Part shown: positions 34,096 through 46,698 of the stretch, in pieces
Layout of the letters: the number at the start of each line of letters is the position of its first letter
How positions within the stretch are numbered: the stretch's first letter is position 1
From: Polyodon spathula
Lineage: Eukaryota > Chordata > Actinopteri > Acipenseriformes > Polyodontidae
NCBI RefSeq assembly: GCF_017654505.1
Contig: NC_054536.1
Span: 11,395,794-11,459,793, forward strand
Direction: 5' to 3'
Length of the DNA stretch: 64,000 nt
Translations under genes and position numbers: made by a program
The notes under the pieces: generated by a model
Database searches by the model: none
Told to the model about the DNA's origin: nothing
The model's input: the letters and a program-made list of their open reading frames with translations, nothing else

Positions 34096-37000
34096 CGAAT
34101 TACACCTAAAGGATAACATTTAAATGAACTGGAAGATAGCAAAAAAAAAATACCGTAAATAAATAAATCGGTCTTTATACTCACTTACTCTGACTTTGTT
34201 ACTTCATAAAATGGCACAGTAATACAATTATGTCCATATGTAAAATGTGTCATTAGTTAATGTAAGAAAGCTGTGCCATCTGGATCTTGTGCTGAACATT
34301 GTCAAGTGCTACAGCATTGATGATGTGATTAATCAGTCAGAATATTGCACTGTGACATGTATTAATTATTACAATATTATTATTATCATCTCGCTTGGAG
34401 GAGTGTGTGTTGTTTTGGCCCTAGTAAGCATCCACAATGTATTAATCATATTCAGCATTATCGTGAGAATGAGTCAGTGAGAGATATATAACCTACTTTG
34501 AAGAATTCACATTTAAAAAATGTGGTCTAGGAAGAGCCCTTCCTTACGGATTAACACAAACATTGTCACACACATCACTATTATGAATTACAGTTCATGG
34601 AAAAATGTTATTTTGCTTCATTATAACCAGATTTTATTTTTTCCTGAATTAAAATCAGCACTTTTTTTATATTAATTTGTAAAAGGTCAAGCTTACCAGT
34701 ATTTGCAGCTGAATGCAGGATTTTGAATTCAGTTTACATTAGTTAATAAGTAGGGGATAACTGTAAAACGGGCAAGGTAGCAGGTACACTCTGTGTATGC
34801 TCGCTGCTACGTTTGAAAAGCTGCATATGACATGGCACAAAAAGGCAGTCCTTATTGAGTTTTTCTTTCAAGACACTCAGTTATTCTTACAATATGAGAA
34901 ATATTTCTGTGCTGGTACTGTAGCTTTCATTTTCTATTTAGATAAAAGTTTACTTCACGCCAGTCTTGTTCTTTGCCATGCAATATGAATATACTTTTTT
35001 AAAACTGGTATGACTGTCAGACCAGAAGTTCATATAATTTTCATAAACTCCTCACTTAAAATTAGGTTTAATACTGTTTTTTTCCTTCTCTGAAAAGATC
35101 TGTTATGCCACTTGCATGACTTTTAATCTACTGATTCTTTTCTAACACAATATGGTGTTTCACTTCATAATTCATGACGGCCCTTAATTACTTTCAAGCT
35201 AGTTATACAACTTCTAGATTTATCCATGTTGCTAATGGGTGTTACTTTATGCTTGTTAGTCAATTAATACCTTCTTTTGAGCTTTTAAGAATCTAGCAGT
35301 ATAATTACAGAAATGGAATCTTTCACCTTTTAAAATTTGATTTGAAAGCACAGAGATATATTAGTAGTTTCATTAGTACCAGAAACCATCTGATTTTCTT
35401 AAATCTCATGCTTATTTAGTGTAACGGAAATTATTTGAATGTTGCTACATCTTTATGCACAATTTTCCCCTTGTTTTCCTACCTCATTTTGTAGTGGCCA
35501 ATTTAAATGTCGCCTCATCATTGCAACGCCCACCACTGTTCCTGCTGTCAAGCCAATCAAAGCTTTTCACCTTCTGGACCTAAGCAACCAGTGTGCCCAA
35601 TTCAGCAAACCATGGAGGCAGGAGCCCAGCCTGATCAGTGGGGGATTGAACTAACTCCAACCACAGGAGTGTCAATGCAGAACAATGATTTAAACTAGCA
35701 AGCACTTGATTATGTAACTCACCCTCCACTTCACCAACATCATTCTTTAACTGGAGCCACTGTGGACTGCTAATGTTTGAGATTTTAATCATTGACAGTT
35801 TGCTAGCTGTAGACATTAAATTACCAATTAACACCATGTTTGTTGTTTTAAAATATATATATATATATATAGACATATCAGTATGTATATATATATATAT
35901 AGTATTATATATATATATATGTAAGCCATTGGTTTGAAGTGCAGATTTATCCTTATTAAGGGATAAGCTCATAAATAATACATATTATTTGTTCTAGCAT
36001 GTAGTCATTGCAAATATTATTTAAAACAGCAACTTCTGTCTTTGTTTTTTTTTTTTTTTTTAACATAACATTCCAAATCTTCAGTCATCCACACTAAGGA
36101 ACCATTAATAGGTTAAGAATGACTAGTGATCATGCCACACTTTTGCCATATTTGCTGTATATTTATGTATACTATAATATCAATGCAAGATTCATTTATA
36201 TAATCACTTATTACAGTAACCTAAAAGAGTTACCAAGAAATGTAAGGTGTTTGTTTAGCTCAAGTATTGACACAGTACAGTAACAATAATGAACACGGTA
36301 CTAGTAAGAGATTCTCAGCTTTCTTTATCCTCTTATTCAGCTGGTACACAACATTATATTAAATGTGAAGGTTTAGAATGTCTATCCACTTTCAAAACTA
36401 AAAAGAACAGTTTATTTTATTGAATTATAATTTTACACAGATAAATAAGTGATTAACAATATAGAACAGGGGGCAGGATACAGTAATATACAGATTGGTT
36501 AAAAATACAAATAAAACACACATCGGATAACCTGAAGGTGAATAAAGGGTTAAAACTAGTGGCGCAAGGATCAAGTCATAGGGGAAGTATGTTATCTAAC
36601 TCAGGATGAACAATCAGCTATGGATTTCCTGTAGCTATTAATATATGTATGAGCCTTTTCCAGAAGTGAAGCGGTTATATGACGGTCGTTGGTGTCAAAT
36701 ACAGCTGCGATATTCAGTAGTTATCAATGTCAAAAACCTCAACACCACAGAAAACGGTGTCATTAGTGACCTTCAGCAAATGTGAATCAACTCTGCCATG
36801 TTCTGTAACATTACTGCTAAATGGGAAAGTAAGCAAGGGAAAAGTATTGATCCACTTTAAACAGTTTTAAATGCTGTATACAAGTTAGATGTAACGTGCC
36901 TCTTGCTAGTTGGAGAGATTGAGTTCTGACAGAGTTGTGCCAGCCTGTAATTCAAACTAGGCCAGTTCAAACCATTTTTTTTTATTGATCTGTTGATGAA

Positions 37001-37555
37001 AACAAACAGATTTCAAAATATTGTACTTTTACATATTATGTACACTTACAGTACTGCAAGGGACCATCTATGTGTTTGTGTAACAGGGTCAAGTTAAGAT
37101 TGTGTTTATATTGTTTTATTGTAAGGTTGAATACAACGTTCATTAAGATTAAAGTATATTGAATATATTGGGTGTTTAAAATGTTTGGCTCACAGGTGTT
37201 TCCAGACTTTTCTAAGCGAGACAGTCAGGCCTGATAGTGTTTAAAATGGATTCATAGAACTACCTTACTGTTCTGTAGTGTGCAGTATACAGTTTATCAT
37301 GGTGTTCTTAGGCCTAAAGAAACATTACAAAAGTGAATCATTGCTAGATGTGTGAGAGTGTTCTGTAGTACACAATTATCAGGAAAGTTCTCAATAGGAT
37401 CTAGCTAGAAGACTCAGAGGCATGTATTGAATCTGCAATAGAAATCAATGTCAGTGAAACATAAAGTAATCAGTCCCTTTGTTTTGGAGGTTCACTATCA
37501 TGATGTTCAATGTCAAGCCAGGAGTCAGTATGAGTGAATTATTAACCATTCCAGG

Positions 37556-37632
37556 CAGATAGATAGATAGATAGATAGATAGATAGCAGATAGCAGATAG
37601 GCAGGCAGCAGGGCAGATAGATAGATAGATTT
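37556..37632. repeat. Imperfect (AGAT)n microsatellite
   Basis: AGAT tetranucleotide repeats interrupted by AGC- and GGC-containing units. Confidence 0.9.
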
Positions 37633-37876
37633 AAGGTAGTGCTGTATCAAATATTGTCGCCAGACAATTGTAGTTGGAAATAATCTTATATTTTGCTTAT
37701 CAGCATATATAAAGTACAAACCAGTACAGTGGCATCTGTTTTTTTAATGTAGTTTACAGACTATTTATAAATATTAATCACGATTAATCTTGAGATTTAA
37801 AAAAAATGACTCTTTTAATCTTGGTTTTAATTGCACATTTAATTGATACAATTACTGCATCCATCTCATTTAACTT

Positions 37877-37878
<2 letters not shown>

Positions 37879-37943
<65 letters not shown>
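37879..37943. repeat. (ATT)n microsatellite
   Basis: About 65 bp of perfect trinucleotide repeat. Confidence 0.95.
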
Positions 37944-38034
37944 CCAAAAATCAACCCAGCATAAAAACTCTGTTTTCCTATTTCTGGAATCTGGATCCTC
38001 TTTATAATGTTATATTTACTTACTTTCCTTAATG

Positions 38035-38165
38035 AACCCCTATGGGACCTGGATAAATGTTTGTTATATCAGGGTGTTCACTATAATAGGGTTTGGCATT
38101 TTTCTGTGTCAGAATACTGCCAAAACAGCAAATTTGAATTGAACATCAGCATATAGTATGAATTT

Positions 38166-38210
<45 letters not shown>

Positions 38211-38405
38211 TAATAATTTATATGTATATATATAGTGCCTTTCATAATGACCACCATCACAAAGCACTTTGCAAGATACGAGGCTAGGGTTAGTAAGCAT
38301 GGTTGTTCTAATAGGGCTAATTTGTATTTTAAAAAATCGGCTCTTGCTGTTGGGATCATTAAAAAAGGGTGTTCGTTATAAGAAGGGTTCGTTATAGTGA
38401 ATGAA
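38035..38405. mobile_element. Possible MITE split by a SINE tail
   Basis: The left side has TTGTTATATCAGGGTGTTCACT (about 38070-38091) and the right side has GGGTGTTCGTTATAAGAAGG and TTCGTTATAGTGAA (about 38368-38401). These read as roughly inverted versions of the same TTCACTATAACGAA-like words. The sequence between them is mostly the (ATA)n and SINE/L2 tail listed separately. No clean duplication was found. Confidence 0.3.
38164..38290 (-). repeat. SINE/L2-type 3' tail with (ATA)n
   Basis: Minus strand, from 38290: CTTGCAAAGTGCTTTGTGAT, then CATTATGAAAGGCACTATAT, then (TTA)n at 38208-38164. This is the same tail as the SINE at 24793-25026. The head of the element is missing. Confidence 0.6.
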
Positions 38406-38550
38406 TAAACAAAAATCTCTTCCAGTGGACAGCCACAGTGAAGGGGAAAAAAATACAGCAACTCACGTTAGTCAAAACCATATCAACAGGGAGTTCTCAA
38501 TAAAAGCAATAATCTTTATTTCTTTAAAAATTTACAGCAAACAGAGCTAA

Positions 38551-38578
38551 CACGTTTCGAACCACAGGTCTTCTTCAA
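38551..38578 (-). other. Hammerhead-like core, degenerate
   Basis: Read on the minus strand: GAAGAAGACC, a short loop, GGTTCGAAACG. This has the order of a hammerhead ribozyme core (CUGAUGA-like box, stem II, GAAA), with the first box altered. The downstream AAAGAAATAAAGATT is similar to that after the motif at 26.1 kb. Such cores are known from the terminal repeats of Penelope-like elements. Confidence 0.3.
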
Positions 38579-38681
38579 AGCATAGGTCTGCAGCTTTGGT
38601 CATTATAGCCCCTTATCGGTTACAATAGTCTTCCCTTGAGTCAATAATTTTCAACTATAGCCCTCCTCTCCAGTCCATATT

Positions 38682-38683
<2 letters not shown>

Positions 38684-38742
<59 letters not shown>
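38684..38742. repeat. (TA)n microsatellite
   Basis: Perfect TA repeat of about 58 bp. Confidence 0.95.
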
Positions 38743-38745
<3 letters not shown>

Positions 38746-39080
38746 CCAGGACCTGACCTGGCTAATTGAATTACTGAACGGATACCAACTATAATTTTTT
38801 TTCAAAAAAATTTAGCTATGTCTCTTAGCGGGAGTATTATCATAATATGACCGACACGTAAGTAAAAAGCATGTCACTGAGTGAAATTTTTTTTATTTAT
38901 TTATTTATTTTTTTGCCAGAAAAGAAGCTGGTCACATGACTTTTTAATGGTTGATTTATTCTATGACGTGATGTTGCTTGCAACAAAGTTGCCGGAAACC
39001 TGCCTCTTTCACATCACTTTCTCAAAAAAAGTATCCCTTTCTACAATTTTTAGCAAGATATAGACTAGTGTCCCCTCAGC

Positions 39081-39788
39081 TGAAGACAGATAAGCAATGA
39101 CTTTCGACACTAACGTGTCTTCATCAGGTACACATTAATTGTGAATTAGAGGGTGGCTTTGCATTAATACCAATCAATTTAACAATTAGTTAAATACTTA
39201 AAAAAGATAACTTGTCATTTGTATAGTCTATCAGTCGTGTGTGGCCTACAGCCATTAATATAAAAACAGAATACTGACATTAGAACAGGTCACCAATAAT
39301 GGTTATAGCCACACACAATTGATGGGCTATACAAATGACAAGTTATTTTTCAGAAGTTTAGGATAATGAACTTGTTAATATCAAGTTTTTTTCTGATTAA
39401 ATAATAGTATACTCTTCATATAAGGTTTTTTTTAATTACTTATGAAATAACTAGATTAATACACAAGATAATTGATTGATGCCTAACTGATCGGTATACT
39501 TGTAAAATCTGTAAATTATTAAAGATGATTTGTCATTTGATTGTTCAAGTGCAATTAACCTGTTAATATTGAAATTGCTGATTAATGCTTAGATCTTTTT
39601 TATATATAATGATTATTCAATGTTTTATTGACTAAGAAAATTGTCTAATTTAGTCACACATAAAATATTTAACTGCTTGTTAAATTGATTGGTATAAATG
39701 CAAAGCCAAAGTGTAATTCACAATTAATGTGAACCTGATGAAGACACATTAGTGTCGAAATGCTTTGTTTGTTTGTCTGTCTTACGAC
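39081..39788. mobile_element. Two-level inverted-repeat element with hammerhead-like arms
   Basis: The outer arms (about 39081-39195 and 39672-39788) are inverted copies of each other over roughly 110 bp with some mismatches; both include GTGTCTTCATCAGG on the left-arm strand, then a TTAATTGTGAATTA stretch and ACCAATCAATTTAACAA. Inside, a second pair of arms (about 39207-39260 and 39295-39348) is also inverted: ACTTGTCATTTGTATAG and its complement, then a GTGTGTGGC stretch. No coding sequence is present. Each outer arm carries a hammerhead-like core. It may be a Penelope-related inverted terminal structure or a foldback MITE; I cannot decide. Confidence 0.65.
39735..39760 (+). ncRNA. Hammerhead ribozyme-like core (right arm)
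   Basis: CTGATGA (39735-39741) is followed by a perfect 5-bp stem GACAC/GTGTC around ATTA (39743-39756), then GAAA (39757-39760). This is the conserved core box, stem II and GAAA box of a hammerhead ribozyme, with one extra A before the stem. I could not find convincing stem I or stem III partners nearby, so activity is doubtful. The left arm has the same core on the minus strand (39127-39102) with loop GTTA. Confidence 0.35.
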
Positions 39789-42700
39789 TATGTCTTTAAA
39801 CAAATATAAATTGTTTTGATGAATACAAATGAGCAGGAGTCACGTATTGAATCCTTCTGAAGAAGAAAAATGTGAGAGTGTGACTATGAACGGCTTACCA
39901 AAAGAGTTTCCATAGGGACATTAAAACGTAATGTTTCAAAAAGGGCTTACCAACTGTATGTATAAATAATCAGATTTGTATGCCTACAGGTTTGAAAAAC
40001 AGTAGTAGGTGTGTTTACGGACACTATCACATCTGCGTTGTTGCAGGGAGTTTGCCATGAAATCTTTGTACACATCAAATGTGCACTGCAGTACATGTGC
40101 ATATCTTTGCTTGGTATATTTTATTTTAAAGGTAATGCTGTTGCATAAAATATAATGCATTTATTTAATGTTTAGTTAGAGATTTCATTAAGGAAAGGTG
40201 CTAACCAGCTTGCAACCATGGCACATTGCGGGTCTAAGAAACAAAATGATACTTCTTTGCTAAACTCAATGGAACAGGAATCCAGCTGATGTTATTCAAA
40301 ATCATGTTGGTGCCATTGTTAATCTTAGGGATTTTTTTTTTCTTTTTTTTTTACCTCTGCAGACTATGGTGCTGACTGTAATATGGACACAGAGCAAGAA
40401 AATAAATGAAAGTGACCTTTTTAAAATGGCACCATGGGCACTGGAATGTCAATAAAAAGTAGACTGTTTTGCATATCCACTTACACAGAGATGTTTCCTG
40501 TTAAAGTGAATGCATTCTTTTTCCACTCCATTCACAGACTCACGCTAAGGGCTGTCATTAATGCAAGAGTTGAAATGGAAAAAAAAGAAAACTCAGTGGG
40601 GAGCTCTGGATGTTTAGAGCTATCTATAATAAAATATAAATGAGCCAATGTTTCTTCCAAAATGAAAACTAGGATATGGTCATTAGAGAAACACATACAT
40701 GAATGCAGAATGCAACCAGTAACATTTGGATTTCTTCTGACTTTTACTGGATTCATTACTAAGGGCTATTTGCAAAACTTTAAACTATCCTATGTTGAAA
40801 AGTAAAACAATGTATTCACAATTTTCCAGCTCTACATTAATGTTCATCCCGAACTTTTGTTTTTTGTCCATATAAAAGAAAAGTGACCTACCATACATTG
40901 GCAAATGTGCTGCATCACTGAAATAGACGTATGAGTATGTGCAGGAGCAGTTCAGTTGTTCAATTCTTACATGATCGGTCATGTGATCTACAGGGAGCGT
41001 ACTGTAAACAAGATTGTGGGCTCAATTTTGATAATGCAAAAAAAAAACTGTAACGCAATGTGCCAACTCAGAAGCGCTTAGCCTACATCAGGCTATGTCT
41101 CCAATGTTGTGATTTTGGACAGAGCAAATCCTGGACGCTGGTGCAAATTGGTTAGCTTTGGCCAACACATGGGGTTAGCAAATCAAGAGAAAGTGACTGG
41201 AATGTGTTTTCTGTGATTTGTCAATAATTATGTACTAAAATAAGCTTTCATTATGTCCTTTATAGTAAACATCCAACATCTGGAGCTTATATTATTGGTT
41301 ACAGTGCAGAAACTGTACAATATGGAATGCAATGAACAACATTGTCGCTGCAAAAAAAATACAGATTTGTAATTCATTAAGTCATATACTCTAAACACAT
41401 AAAACAATCCGGTCTAAACATGGTACCAAAATCACTCACAAAGGGCAAAGTCTGATTGTACCTGTTTTCACCCACTTAACACCCCAGAATCAGGCACAAA
41501 CAACCTTTACCATTCTGTGTGACTTTGCCCTGTGATCAAAATTGGGGCCCCTGTTGACATTTCACAGATAGTCACGTACAACATTGGGAGTGGTTAAAGG
41601 CTAAGAAGAGTGATAACTGGTGAAACCCTATAGTTGTATCATGCCTTCCAGATATCTAAACTTCGCTGTTTTACTCCCTAGCTTCTATAGGCACATAGCC
41701 TTCCTCCTTCTTCAAAATCAGGCTCATTATTTTATTATTGATGTGGCTGCAGGACTGGCAGTGCACAGTGACATGAGGTTAGAGTGTTGTTAGCAAAAGC
41801 CTTTAATTGCCCTAGATTATTAGGTATTTGCCTTTAATGAAAAAGTGTCACAGCATAAGAATGAGTTCTGCCTTCTTGCCTACTACTACCTAGTCTATAT
41901 AATTAAATAAATTATATATTTTTCATTAACACCTATTTCAATCACTCATTCCTTCCTTAGGAGCTGTAATATAGTGTGGTGTCAAACCAATGAGTGTGCT
42001 CCTGTAGGGTGCATGTTTTAAATTAAATTTAAATTGTGTGTATATACTGATTACACTTTTCCACAACCAAATAATCTAATTACATTAATAACAAATAATC
42101 ACAATAAACATTTCCCATTCAATATTACAATGTACAACAAATTGATAATCACACTTAAACCAGATATTATAAAATAATATTTTTACAAAGGAACAACAGA
42201 GCTCATTGGAAAAACATCTTACCTCTTTCACAGGTGTCACTGACTGGGAAGGAGGAACTGAAATGGATGTTCTTTCGTTACTACAGACCAAACCATTTTT
42301 CTAATATGGAATTAAGTCCCCTGTGGACCCATAGCAATGATGGATATATACAATAAAGACTTATAACACCAACCTCGACAGTATTCTTTCTTACTTAACA
42401 AAGGAGGTTGGATAGCTTTTACTTTTTCCATTACATTCCCCTATTTTTACCAAAATAAGTCAGTCCATCCACCTACCCAGCAAAGCTCTGTAATACCTTC
42501 AAAACGAACACTAGAGGTCACTATTTCTTATACCTTATAACTATAAGAATGTATCGATCAGCTATTCCTATGGACAGCCTGGTGAAATCATAACCCTGCT
42601 GCACTCCCCCATTGAGCAGTTCCTGGCACTGGGCCTTGCAGTATGTCAATAGGATTGCAGATCAATATCTAAAATTGACTATCAATCTGTTTTTGTCTGT

Positions 42701-43438
42701 TGAGTAGATATAATATATACAGCATAACAAGCTAAATTCCTCAAATGCACGTCAAACGTTTAAAGGCTTTTCATTCATCATTGCAAAAATAATTGCTGAT
42801 TTCCTCAATTGTATTGCTTTTATTGAATTGTAAACATGTGGTTTCACACTGCACTGATCAAAGTCATTTTATTGATATGCTACAGTAGTATCTTCCGTTT
42901 CAGACAGTAGAGTGAGGATTTATAACAAGGGTGGAGCACAGTACAACTTTACATCATATGTGGAATTAACCCCAGGACACATTCCCCATGATGCTGAACA
43001 GCTCCTTCAACTGCATATAATAAAAAGAAAATCATTCAAAATATGTGTACAAGTAAAAGGGCCCACAGCTCCATCAGCGCATCCCCACGATTCTCCAAAG
43101 CACAAGTCTGCTATTACTAAAATTCAAATTATCTTTATGTTTATCAGTAGATGTCTTCAGAAAGTTTCACTTTAATCAATCTCTAGAAATGGATTACACT
43201 CAGAGTGAAAATATATCCAATAAAATAAGTAATATATCCTTGACCTTTTTGTTGGAAATGAATGTCTTCTCTGCTAACTTTCTCTCTCCGTGGATTAAAA
43301 CACTTCTAAAACATGCTACATAAATAAAGACCAGGTTTCTCTATTTTTGTGTTACAAAAAAAGGAAATGTAACTCTATCTAACATGATCATATTCTAGTC
43401 ATGTAGAGCCTTATAGCATTGATCTGATGTATTATATA
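39789..43438. other. Intergenic desert
   Basis: No gene, RNA or complete repeat is recognised across about 3.6 kb. Small frames, for example 42912-43175, have no homology I can name. Confidence 0.45.
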
Positions 43439-44984
43439 CAGTGCCTTTAGAAAGTCTACACCCCCTTGAACTTCTTTCACAATTTGTTGTGTCAGTGCCT
43501 CAGAGTTTCATGCATTTAAATGAGGATTTTTTCCACTTATCTGCACACCATACTCCACACTGTTAAGGGGAAAAAAGTTTTTATTGAGAAAATAATTATA
43601 TATATTAAAAATACAAAACTGAAAGATCATAATTTGATAAGTCTCCACCCCCCCAAGTTAATACTTGGTAGAAGGTCTCTACCAACTTTGCACACCTAGA
43701 TTTGGCAATATTTTACCATTCTTCTTTACAAAACTGTTCAACCTCTGTCAAGTTCCTTGGGGAGTGTTGATGGACAGCAATCTTAAAGTCATGCCACAAA
43801 TTTTTGATTGGATTTAGGTTGGGGCTCTGTCTGGGCCACTCAAGGATATTTACCTTTTTGTTTCTTAGCCACTCCAGTGTAGCTTTGGTTGTGTGCTTTG
43901 GGTCATTGTCATGCTGAAAGGTGAACTTCTGTTCCAGTTTCAGCTTTCTTGCAGAGGGCAGCAGGTTTTCCTCAAGGACTTCTCTGTACTTTGCTCCATT
44001 CATTTTCCCTTCTATCCTGACAAGTGCCCCAATACCTGCCAATGAAAAACACACCCATAACATGATGCTGCCACCACCATGCTTCACAGTAGGGATGGTG
44101 TTCTTTGGGTGATGCGCTGTGTTGGGTTTGCGGCAAACATAACGCTTTGCATTTAGGACAAAAAGTTCCATTTTAGTTTTGTCAGACAACATAACTTTTT
44201 GTCACATAGCTACAGAATCTCCTGAGTGTTTTTTTTTTGCATACTTCAAACAGGATTCAAGGTGGGCTGGGAGTAATGGCTTCCTTCTTGCCACCCTACT
44301 ATACAGGCCAGATTTGTGGAGTGCTTGGGATATTGTTGTCACATGCACACTTTGACCAGTCTTGGCCATAAAAGCCTGTTGCTCTTGCAAAGTTGCCATT
44401 GGCCTCTCGGTAAACTCTCTGATCAGTCTCCTTCTTGCTCAGTCATCCAGTTTGGCGGGACCTTCTGATCTAGGCAGGGTCTTGGTGGTACCATATACCT
44501 TCCACTTCTTAATAATCATCTTGACCATGCTCCAGGGGATATTCAAGGCATTTGATATATGTTTATACCCATCCCCTGATCTGTGCCTTTCAACAACTTT
44601 GTCCCGGGGTTCTTTTGAAAGCGCCTTTGTGCTCATGGTTGAGTCGACCCAGCAGAGGGAACCTACAGGAACTGCAGACTTTATCCTGAAATCATTTGAA
44701 TCACTACCATTTAACACAGATGGAGGCCACTTAACTTGGTGTTTGAAGGCGAATGGTTACACCTGAGCTAATTTAGGATTGTTATTACAAGGGGGGTGGA
44801 CATTTATCCAACCAAACTACTTCAGTTTTTATTTTATATGAATTTTCTACAAATTTCCACATTTTTTTTTTTTCAGTTTTTTTTTCAGTTTTTTTCAGTT
44901 GTGGGATATATATATAATGCGTTTTAATTCCAGGCTATAAAGCAACAAAAGGTGAACATTTTGAAAGGGGGTGTAGACTTGTAG
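43439..44984 (-). mobile_element. Full-length but inactive Tc1-like transposon
   Basis: It starts right after TA (43437-43438) with CAGTGCCTTTAGAAAGTCTA, followed by CACCCCCTTGAAC. The opposite end, reverse complemented, shows AAGTCTACACCCCCTTTCAA, so the terminal repeats match, although the outermost bases of the right end are decayed. Length (about 1.55 kb) and a single minus-strand transposase fit fish Tc1 elements. Confidence 0.88.
43713..44717 (-). pseudogene. Tc1 transposase, inactivated
   Basis: Three stretches in one reading frame, separated by only two stop codons (near 44439 and 44202), cover most of a Tc1 transposase of about 335 codons. N-terminal part: helix-turn-helix DNA-binding region with KELSKEPRDKVV-like and HISNALNIPWSMV motifs. 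Middle: second HTH. C-terminal part: LSDKTKMELF around the first catalytic Asp, HDNDPKHT with the second, and SPNLNPIKNLW where the family normally has a catalytic Glu (NPIEN). The catalytic Glu is therefore replaced by Lys here. Two stops plus the lost acid show it is dead. Confidence 0.85.
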
Positions 44985-46698
44985 TGTTTTAATGTCATGT
45001 TTTGTTTTTCATGAATGCACTGTGCACTTTTAATCCATGATACCTTGTACCATTTTCTTGTAGACACATGCGCAATAGAAATACTGACAGATTGCATGTG
45101 AAGGAAAAAAAAAAACATATACTCTTGGTAATGAAAACATTTGTCTAATTGAATGAAAATAACAGGTTGAGTTTTTGTACTGGATTGCTGAATTGCTATA
45201 CCATTGTTGTAGAGCCCTCCAAACAAAAGGTTTTACCGAACAAATTATTTAAAGAGAATCTTTCAAAAGACTCCCAAGCTATGCTATCCTGGTGTACTCA
45301 AGTCTCTCTCTCTCTCTCTAGATATGACAGTATATATGCATTTTTTCCATTCCTTAATTACAGTCCCACCAGTCATGCTTTGAAAGGTATCCTGGTAGGT
45401 TGCTATGCATTTATTAGCACTACTTTACTGAACACACAAAGGAAACATTGGGGTTAATGTATTCAGATTATTCACAACTTTAGACTGGCTTAAAGCAAAT
45501 ATCTTTCTGCAAAAAAAGAAATGTTGGTATTAATTAATACCACCTTTTTGATAATATGTCAATTCTTTATCCTATAGTGTATGTGTGTTCTCTAGCTTTG
45601 ATGCTGCGATTTTCCATTTCTTAACTCATTCAGGTGGCACAAATGAAAGATTCACATCCCTAGTAGTCCTTTCCAAATCCACCATTGCTAAATTCAACTT
45701 GTAACCTTTTCAGAAGAAGCCCCAATGGCTGAAACTGAATTCAGCTGTTTCAAGCTGTACTAATGAATATTGTACTGATCAGGAATGTAGCAATATGACA
45801 AGGATTTATACATTGCAGTACAAAATTGAAAGAGCTGACAAAATACAAATTATACTGAACCATTTCTCCTAATGCATAATGCCTGTTTATTTGTTTTTTT
45901 GGCATAACACAAAGACTACAGAATGACTATTATTTTAGTGTTAGGAGTATGAAGATGTGTTTGCCATTTGTATAAGTAAGCAATAACACATGTCAGTGCA
46001 GTCATCCTGTAATATGCACATGAGAGAAGTGGCGTATTATGACAACTACACTCTTGAGTTCACTTATAGAATGACTTCATGTTTATTTTACAAAAAGAGC
46101 AACAAAAAAAAAAAAAAAACACTAGATGTTAAAACATTTTAGAAAGATGCATTGGAGAGATGTGATTTCTCCAAAGACCTGACTTTTGAATAATGTATTG
46201 GATTAGCAAAGAACTTAATTTATGACAATGTATGTAAGTCCACAAAGGTACACTTTCATAGACCCCCGATCTGAGACAGTTTAGTACGAAGTCTTAAATC
46301 TTACCATGAATTACAATGTCAAACTGTTGTAATCACGTTCACCAAAGCAGCAATTTAAGCATTATTGACTACTAGTAACAGTACAGAGTAAACAACAAAT
46401 AAGGAATACATTATTGCATTATAATAATTACAATAATGTCAATTAATAGCATGTTTGTTCTCATTAACCCTCTAATATACCATACAAATTTGACAAGATC
46501 ATTTTTTTGTAACAGGGTTATCTATAGCAGCCTCCTGTAGCACGGGTGTTGTTACAGGTATGGGTATCTGATGATAGATGGCAGAGGCACAGAGGTTGGA
46601 TTTGAAAATTCCACTCACTACTGCTTTTCCACAGATTTCAAAGTCCTTCATCTTTTACTTGTTGAGAACAACGAAATTGGTTTTTCAGCTCCTTTTTA
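44985..46698. other. Intergenic DNA
   Basis: No gene is recognised. Minor (TC)n at 45303-45320 and an A run at about 46106-46121. Confidence 0.45.

Larger units (their letters stand above)
34096..38034. other. Intergenic desert
   Basis: No exon or complete element could be supported. Short TA repeats occur at 35853-35921. Frames such as 35439-35654 have no recognised homology. Confidence 0.45.

Noticed and set aside
39735..39760. Fully functional hammerhead ribozyme
   Set aside because: The core box, stem II and GAAA are present, but I could not find convincing stem I and stem III pairings or a cleavage site in the flanks, so only a hammerhead-like core is claimed.
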